Under the pieces are notes generated by a model, which was not told the DNA's origin, made no database searches, and saw nothing but the letters and a program-made list of their open reading frames with translations. The translations under genes were made by a program, and so were the position numbers. 64,000 nucleotides of DNA from Acetatifactor muris (GTDB lineage: Bacteria; Bacillota; Clostridia; Lachnospirales; Lachnospiraceae), in NCBI RefSeq assembly GCF_024623325.1, contig NZ_JANJZD010000025.1:1-64000 (forward strand), written 5' to 3'. Within the stretch, counting starts at the first letter, position 1, and every line of letters starts with the position of its first letter. This document shows, in pieces, positions 58,686 through 64,000 of the stretch.

Positions 58686-61484
58686 ATGCTCAAGGCAGTA
58701 AAAATCAACATGGAATATCTGGAACAACCTGTTGGGCTGGGAGGGATTCCGTGGTTTGGCTGGATATTGGAAAGTGACAGGAAAAATGTGGTGCAGAAAT
58801 CCTATCAGCTGCAGATTGCTGACGATCTGCGGTTTGAGAGGATTCTGTATGACAGCGGGGTTGTAGAGAGTGAAGAATCTGTTCATGTGGAAGTTCCCTG
58901 GGAGAAGACAGAGGGGCAGGGAATCCAAATCGGTGAAAAGGGAAAAGCGTGGAGAGAGATTCAATCCTGCAGGGAATATTTCGTGAGAGTCCGGGTGAGC
59001 GACGGCGTGGAGGAGAGCCCGTACAGTGACACTGCCTCCTTTGTGACAGGGATTCTGGACAGAAGCGAGTGGAAAGCAGATTTCATTACCGCGGAGGAAG
59101 AAACGGACAGCGGGAAATCAGGAAGCACCTGTCTGAAGAAAAGGATCAGCCTGGACGGAGAGGTGGAGTCCGCCTGGGTGTGCGGGACGGCTTTGGGATT
59201 GTATCGGTTATTCATCAACGGGGAGAAGGCGGGAGAGGATGAAATGACTCCCGGCTGGACTTCTTATCAGAAGCATCTGTGTTACCAGACTTATGATGTG
59301 ACAGATCTGCTGAAAGAAGGAGAAAATGTCCTGGAGGTTATGCTGGGAGCAGGATGGTACAAAGGAAAGATGGGTTTTCTGCTGCTGCGGAACAATTACG
59401 GAACGAGAACGGCTTTTCTGATGCAGATGACGGTACGGTACAGGGACGGCCGGGAAGAGACTTTTGTCACGGACGAGAGCTGGCAGGGCCGGCCCGGGCC
59501 TGTAACCTTTTCGGAGATTTATGACGGAGAATGGTATGACGCCAGGCTGGAATCAGAGGAGTATGAGAGTGAAGGCATCGGGGAGGCCGGAAGGGTGGCA
59601 GAGGGAACCCCGGGGAGAGACGCAGGAGAAGGGCAGGAAAAGGAAGGGACAGCGAGAGAGAGCGAAAATGTCGGGGAATGGAAAAAGGTAAGCGGGATTG
59701 CGTTCCCGAAGGAAGCGCTGACAGCCCAGCCGGGCAGCAGAGTGCGCAAGATGGAGAAGCTGCAGGCCCAAAAAGTGATCCTGACCCCTGAGAAGGAGAC
59801 GGTGATTGATTTCGGCCAGAATCTGACCGGATGGGTGCATTTCCAGGTGCAGGCAACCAGAGGATGCGAGATTGTTTTGAAATGCTTTGAGACCCTGGAC
59901 GCACAGGGCAATGTATACACGGCAAACCTGCGCTCCGCAAAGCAGGAAATCCATTATATCTGCAAAGGGGGCGGGCCGGAGGAATATCATCCGCTCTTTA
60001 CTTTCATGGGATTTCGGTATGTGCAGGTTCTGCAGTGGCCGGGAGAAGTAAAGGCGGAAGATTTCTCGGCGTTTGCACTTTATTCTCAGATGGAGCAGAC
60101 GGGTACCTTCCAGTGTTCCCATCCGTTGGTGAACAGACTGCAGCAGAATATTCTCTGGGGTCTGAAGGGGAATTTCCTGGATATTCCCACGGATTGCCCT
60201 CAGAGGGATGAGAGAGTGGGGTGGACGGGAGACGCCCAGATTTTCTGCAGGACAGCCTGCTGGCTTATGAATACTTATACCTTTTTCCGGAAGTGGCTTA
60301 AGGATGTGGCGGCGGACCAGACGCCGGAAGGCGGTGTGCCTCATGTGGTGCCCGATATTATCAGCGGGAAGGAAGAGAATGACTGGCTCTTATCTCAGGG
60401 GACACATTCCGCGGCGGCCTGGGCGGATGTGGCAGTGATTAATCCCTGGACCATGTATCTGACTTTTGGAGATAAGACGATTCTGGAAGAGCAGTATGAA
60501 AGTATGCGGAAGTGGATTGATTTCATGAAAGAACATTCCACGGACTACATATGGAATTACAGGCTGCAGTTCGGAGACTGGGTGGCGCTGGACGCGGAAG
60601 AAGGAAGTTACTTCGGCGCCACGCCAAACGATCTGACCTGTACGGCATATTTTGCCTACTCCACGGGGCTTTTCGTGAAAATCGCGAAGATTTTGGACAG
60701 ACAGGAGGATGCGGCGCGGTACGACGCTCTGCATGACAGAATCGTGGAGAAATTCAGGAGGACCTTCTTCAAAGAGGATGGGACCATGACGGCGCAGACC
60801 CAGACGGCCCACATTGTGGCATTGTATTTTGACCTGGTGCCGGAGGTCTTCAGGGCACAGACCGCCCGGCGGCTGACGGAGCTGCTGGAGAAGGAGAACG
60901 GACATCTGGTCACCGGTTTCGTGGGAACGCCTTATTTCTGTCATGCGCTGAGCCGTAACGGCTATGTGAAGGAGGCTTATGACCTTCTGCTGAAAGAAGA
61001 CTTCCCTTCCTGGCTCTATCAGGTGAAAATGGGAGCCACCACTGTCTGGGAGCATTGGGACGGCATGAAGCCGGACGGTACCATGTGGAGCCCGGACATG
61101 AATTCTTTCAATCATTATGCCTATGGTGCCGTGGGAGACTGGCTTTACAGAGTGGTGCTGGGAATGGAAATCGATGAGAAGGACCCCGGTTATCACCATT
61201 CCATAATCAGTCCCCAGACAGGAGATGCGTTCGACTTTGCGGAGGGTTCTTATGAGAGTGTGTACGGTACCCTGAAAGTTCGCTGGGAAAAGGGAGAGAC
61301 GGAGGATATCCGCAGGCTGTGGATTACTGTTCCTCATAATACCACCGGGGAGATCAGACTGGAGAAAGGTGCCGGAGAAATCAGGGCTGACGGACTGGAG
61401 TTTGCTTTAAAGGAAGGAATTCCCACCGCCCGGTGCGGTTCCGGAGAGTGGGAGATTGTATATAGAAAATCTCTTTGCATCTGA
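58686..61484 (+). CDS. Alpha-L-rhamnosidase, glycoside hydrolase family 78
   Basis: 932 residues, no signal peptide, so cytoplasmic. N-terminal beta-sandwich domains (SAWVCGTALGLYRLFINGEKAGEDEMTPGWTSYQKHLCYQTYDVTDLL), then an (alpha/alpha)6 barrel with LDIPTDCPQRDERVGWTGDAQIF, the GH78 signature holding the general acid Glu, and a C-terminal beta-domain. TTVWEHWDGMKPDGTMWSPDMNSFNHYAYGAVGDWLYR is the second conserved site. A charged low-complexity insert lies at about residues 280-325 (rich in Glu, Gly and Arg). AAGGAGAG precedes the ATG. It cuts rhamnose from plant or flavonoid glycosides (known of the family) and shares a transcript with the following gene. Confidence 0.93.
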   Translation: MLKAVKINMEYLEQPVGLGGIPWFGWILESDRKNVVQKSYQLQIADDLRFERILYDSGVVESEESVHVEVPWEKTEGQGIQIGEKGKAWREIQSCREYFVRVRVSDGVEESPYSDTASFVTGILDRSEWKADFITAEEETDSGKSGSTCLKKRISLDGEVESAWVCGTALGLYRLFINGEKAGEDEMTPGWTSYQKHLCYQTYDVTDLLKEGENVLEVMLGAGWYKGKMGFLLLRNNYGTRTAFLMQMTVRYRDGREETFVTDESWQGRPGPVTFSEIYDGEWYDARLESEEYESEGIGEAGRVAEGTPGRDAGEGQEKEGTARESENVGEWKKVSGIAFPKEALTAQPGSRVRKMEKLQAQKVILTPEKETVIDFGQNLTGWVHFQVQATRGCEIVLKCFETLDAQGNVYTANLRSAKQEIHYICKGGGPEEYHPLFTFMGFRYVQVLQWPGEVKAEDFSAFALYSQMEQTGTFQCSHPLVNRLQQNILWGLKGNFLDIPTDCPQRDERVGWTGDAQIFCRTACWLMNTYTFFRKWLKDVAADQTPEGGVPHVVPDIISGKEENDWLLSQGTHSAAAWADVAVINPWTMYLTFGDKTILEEQYESMRKWIDFMKEHSTDYIWNYRLQFGDWVALDAEEGSYFGATPNDLTCTAYFAYSTGLFVKIAKILDRQEDAARYDALHDRIVEKFRRTFFKEDGTMTAQTQTAHIVALYFDLVPEVFRAQTARRLTELLEKENGHLVTGFVGTPYFCHALSRNGYVKEAYDLLLKEDFPSWLYQVKMGATTVWEHWDGMKPDGTMWSPDMNSFNHYAYGAVGDWLYRVVLGMEIDEKDPGYHHSIISPQTGDAFDFAEGSYESVYGTLKVRWEKGETEDIRRLWITVPHNTTGEIRLEKGAGEIRADGLEFALKEGIPTARCGSGEWEIVYRKSLCI

Positions 61485-61525
61485 GCGGAAGAAGAAAACG
61501 AATTGTGGAAAGGAATACAGAGTAC

Positions 61526-63508
61526 ATGACATTAAAATTAAACGGATTCAACTTAAAAGTGAATATTTTTTACGGGAAAAACGAGATATGGATACCTGTG
61601 CCGGATTCCTGCTATACGGAGGATGGCTGTGAATTTCGGACGAAAGATGCGGAATATCGGGTTGCCTTTGACAAAGAGGGGGAAAATGGAGAAATCGGTT
61701 ATCGAATGGAATTCTGTGCATCCTATGATACCCGCATGAAGCTGCAGCTTTCTCTGCCGGAGGAAGAGGATTATTTCCATGTGATTCCCTGTAATATTTT
61801 TGGAGACAATCACGCGGAAGAGGTGCGTATCGGAGAGTTTCCTCTGTTGACGGAGCTTCACCCGGAAGCGGCTTTCTGCTCTCCTTACTGGGAATTTCGG
61901 GCGGACCGGGCGGCCATACCTCTGTCTGCGCTCTGCTGCCGAAGAGGAGTTGCGGCCATATCAGTGGTTCCCTATTCGGAGGAACAGGGAAAAGGGGAGA
62001 AAGGTCTGATCAGAAACGGCATCTTTGCCGCACTGCCGGACAGTTTCGGAGTTACCCTGGGTTACACCAACGATCCGGTGACTTTCCTGAATCGTTCCGT
62101 TCCCACCGCCGCCACCGGGAACCGGGGGAGAAAAGCCTGTGCCACAGGGCGCATATATGTGGAGACAGGAAAAGGAAGGCCAGGCATTCATGCGATTGTG
62201 CGCAGGGAATATGAGAGAGTGCATGTGAGACCTGAGTATACCAGAAGCTTTCGGCAGGCGGCGGAAGCCATGCTGGATACCTTCTGCTGTCTGAACTATG
62301 ACTCACAGGCGGGAGAATATACCAACAGAAAGTGCCAGCCCTGTGAAAATACAGAGCTGGAGCCCTGGAGAAATGTGGTGGAAATCGGCTGGACAGGCGG
62401 AGCCATTCTTGGTTTTCCCCTTGTGATGAGCAGATATCTGCTGGGGGATTATGCCGAAGGGCGTCTGTCTCAGGCCATGTCCGGAGAAGATATGCTGGAC
62501 AGAATTGTGGCCGGATATCGGAAGGAGTCAGGATTTTTCAATGATTTGTACGCACCGGTGAATGATACTTCTGATGACAGACTGAATGGCTGGTGGACTT
62601 ATTATGGTCTCTGCAGAGACTGTCATTGTGCTTATACTCAGGGGAGTGCGGTATATTACATTCTGAAGACGATTTCCTTCCTGAAGGAGAGAGGGATTTC
62701 CTGGAAGGCTGAATGGCTGGAAGGCTGTAAAAATGTGCTGGATACGGTGATTTCTCTTCAGAGAGAAGACGGAGCCTTCGGCTATACCTATTCTGCAGAA
62801 GAACGGAAAGTACTGGACTGGGAAGGCTTTGCAGGATGCTGGTTTGTGCCGGGGCTGGTGTATCTGGCACGGCTGACAGGAGATGCTTCCTATGTGGAGA
62901 AGGCCAGGAAGGCACATGCCTACTATCGTAATTTTGTCATAAATCTGGACTGTTACGGTGCGCCCATGGATACCTGGAAGGCGGTGGACCAGGAGGGGAA
63001 CTTAAGCTTTCTGCACGGAAGCAGGATGCTGTATGAATATACCGGAGAAGAGGAATTCCTGGAGGATATGAAGTACAGTGCAGGCTATGAATTCCTGTGG
63101 CGGTACAGCTATCCCACCCGTCCGGAACATCCGCCGGTAAATGCCGGCTGGAATGCCTGCGGTGGCTCCGTCACATCTGTCTCCAACCCTCACATTCATC
63201 CCATGGGTGTGCTGGCAGATGAAGATCTGCTGTTTCTGGGACAGGTGACAGGGGATTCCTATTACACAGAGCGCGCGCTGGATTCCATTGCCTGGATGAT
63301 GCAGACGCTGGAGCTGTATCCGGACCGGACGGGTTATGGTCAGTACGGTGTCCTGTCCGAGAGGTGGTGTCCCTCCGACGGGCTGGTGACAGAACGGTAT
63401 GACAACGGAGAAGCGTATAATTCCTGGTTCAGCTACAATTTATGGGCGGCGGCCAATGTGTTTGAGGCTGTTCTGCACAGGCTGAGGCTTGTTTCCTCAG
63501 GAATCTGA
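61526..63508 (+). CDS. Six-hairpin (alpha/alpha)6-barrel glycosidase-like protein
   Basis: 660 residues, start at ATG 61526 (MTLKLNGFNLKVNIFYG); the frame extends further up into the rhamnosidase gene. I do not recognise a named family with certainty. The first ~270 residues look beta-rich. The C-terminal ~390 have the repeated helices of a six-hairpin barrel (GWTGGAILGFPLVMSRYLLGD, LDTVISLQREDGAFGYTYS, ARLTGDASYVEKARKAHAYYRNFV), as in rhamnogalacturonan and GH127-like enzymes. Acidic residues near WEGFAGCWFVPG could be catalytic. Operon with the GH78 gene (41 bp gap), so it probably acts on the same glycan, but there is no direct proof. Confidence 0.7.
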   Translation: MTLKLNGFNLKVNIFYGKNEIWIPVPDSCYTEDGCEFRTKDAEYRVAFDKEGENGEIGYRMEFCASYDTRMKLQLSLPEEEDYFHVIPCNIFGDNHAEEVRIGEFPLLTELHPEAAFCSPYWEFRADRAAIPLSALCCRRGVAAISVVPYSEEQGKGEKGLIRNGIFAALPDSFGVTLGYTNDPVTFLNRSVPTAATGNRGRKACATGRIYVETGKGRPGIHAIVRREYERVHVRPEYTRSFRQAAEAMLDTFCCLNYDSQAGEYTNRKCQPCENTELEPWRNVVEIGWTGGAILGFPLVMSRYLLGDYAEGRLSQAMSGEDMLDRIVAGYRKESGFFNDLYAPVNDTSDDRLNGWWTYYGLCRDCHCAYTQGSAVYYILKTISFLKERGISWKAEWLEGCKNVLDTVISLQREDGAFGYTYSAEERKVLDWEGFAGCWFVPGLVYLARLTGDASYVEKARKAHAYYRNFVINLDCYGAPMDTWKAVDQEGNLSFLHGSRMLYEYTGEEEFLEDMKYSAGYEFLWRYSYPTRPEHPPVNAGWNACGGSVTSVSNPHIHPMGVLADEDLLFLGQVTGDSYYTERALDSIAWMMQTLELYPDRTGYGQYGVLSERWCPSDGLVTERYDNGEAYNSWFSYNLWAAANVFEAVLHRLRLVSSGI

Positions 63509-64000
63509 TCATACAGTTTTCCGCTTTACAAGGGTAGTGGAAATCTCTAACTTCACAGGGATATTCCCCGGAGATTCGATAAGCTGGGAGAGACGGCAGA
63601 CAGCCATCTCTCCCATGTATTCTTTGGGGACATTGACTGTGGTGAGAGCAGGTTCCGTATAGGCGGCCATGGGCATATTATCAAAGCCTACAATGGACAC
63701 GTCCTGAGGAATCCGATAGCCCTTTTCTTTCAGCGCCTTCATGGCGCCGCAGGCAATCAGGTCATTGTCGGCGAAATAACAGCGGGCCGGTTTCTCTCCG
63801 GCGTTCAGAATCGCTGTCATATCCGCATAGGCCCCTTCCGCAGAAGGGGAAAGATAGTGAACTTTCGAGTTGGGGGTGGACATCCCATTGCGGCGGACCG
63901 CCCGATAGAAGCCGTCTGCCCGTTCTGTGAAGTTATTGATGGGGTAGGAAGAGCGCAGATACCCCGGCTGTTCTCTGCAGCGGGAAAGCAGATGACAGGT
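63509..64000 (-). CDS. LacI-family regulator, C-terminal part, cut by window edge
   Basis: 163 residues of the sugar-sensing core; the DNA-binding N-terminus lies beyond position 64000. Readable from the edge (CREQPGYLRSSYPINNFTERADGFYRAV) through NAGEKPARCYFADNDLIACGAMKALKEKGYRIPQDVSIVGFDNMPMAAYTEPALTTVNVPKEYMGEMAV, the standard LacI/PurR periplasmic-binding-like fold. It converges on the rhamnosidase pair and is the likely regulator of that unit. Its ligand is probably a sugar released by it (inference). Confidence 0.9.
   Translation of the reverse strand, partial: TCHLLSRCREQPGYLRSSYPINNFTERADGFYRAVRRNGMSTPNSKVHYLSPSAEGAYADMTAILNAGEKPARCYFADNDLIACGAMKALKEKGYRIPQDVSIVGFDNMPMAAYTEPALTTVNVPKEYMGEMAVCRLSQLIESPGNIPVKLEISTTLVKRKTV

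Overview
The window looks like the replication-origin region of a gut Firmicute of the family Lachnospiraceae (Blautia/Mediterraneibacter-like). The evidence is the gene order rpmH-rnpA-yidD-yidC-jag-mnmE-mnmG...rsmG...parA-parB to the left of an oriC full of DnaA boxes and dnaA-dnaN-yaaA-recF-gyrB-gyrA to the right of it. Lineage-typical neighbours (DUF3881 and DUF4446 genes beside serS), the carbohydrate genes and moderate-to-low GC agree. Species cannot be fixed from sequence alone.

Region 1 (1-9.65 kb) is a graveyard of mobile DNA wrapped around tRNA genes: the start of an IS transposase that cuts an Old Yellow Enzyme gene, a broken response regulator, a 5'-truncated Mu/Tn7-like DDE transposase with its AAA partner, a minus-strand tRNA array (Tyr, a His-like oddity, Glu-CTC, Glu-TTC, a Lys oddity) with an XRE gene inside it, a small resolvase/DUF5348 cassette, a truncated IS110 element, an element-type protein cut by that IS, and a tyrosine-integrase remnant beside tRNA-Arg(CCT). 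That tRNA is followed by two further partial or decayed copies. Two tRNA genes in the array appear to carry an extra hairpin between the D arm and the anticodon arm; this is the most unusual signal in the window.

Region 2 (9.65-28.2 kb, all on the minus strand) is the left replichore: DUF3881, serS, DUF4446, parB, a small methyltransferase, parA, a parS cluster, a NUDIX-GNAT fusion, a DegU-like regulator with a kinase-less DegS-like partner, a diguanylate cyclase, rsmG, a MATE transporter, mnmG, mnmE, jag, yidC, yidD, rnpA and rpmH. Region 3 (28.2-37.7 kb, plus strand) is oriC, dnaA, dnaN, yaaA, recF, gyrB and gyrA, ending at a bidirectional terminator.

Region 4 (37.7-43.4 kb) holds a pRiA4b ORF-3-like protein, a type III DNA methyltransferase with no restriction subunit beside it, and a class I lysyl-tRNA synthetase with a C-terminal tRNA-binding domain. 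Region 5 (43.4-51.3 kb) is a plus-strand sugar cluster: GH2 beta-galactosidase, a large transglutaminase-like protein, nagB and nagA. Region 6 (51.3-52.9 kb) is a cobalamin riboswitch driving a DUF4430 surface protein and an ECF S component, a likely B12 uptake unit. Region 7 (52.9-58.5 kb, minus) holds a two-component system, mutS2 and an EamA transporter. Region 8 (58.7-64 kb) is an alpha-L-rhamnosidase (GH78), an (alpha/alpha)6-barrel-like glycosidase candidate and a convergent LacI-family regulator cut by the window edge.
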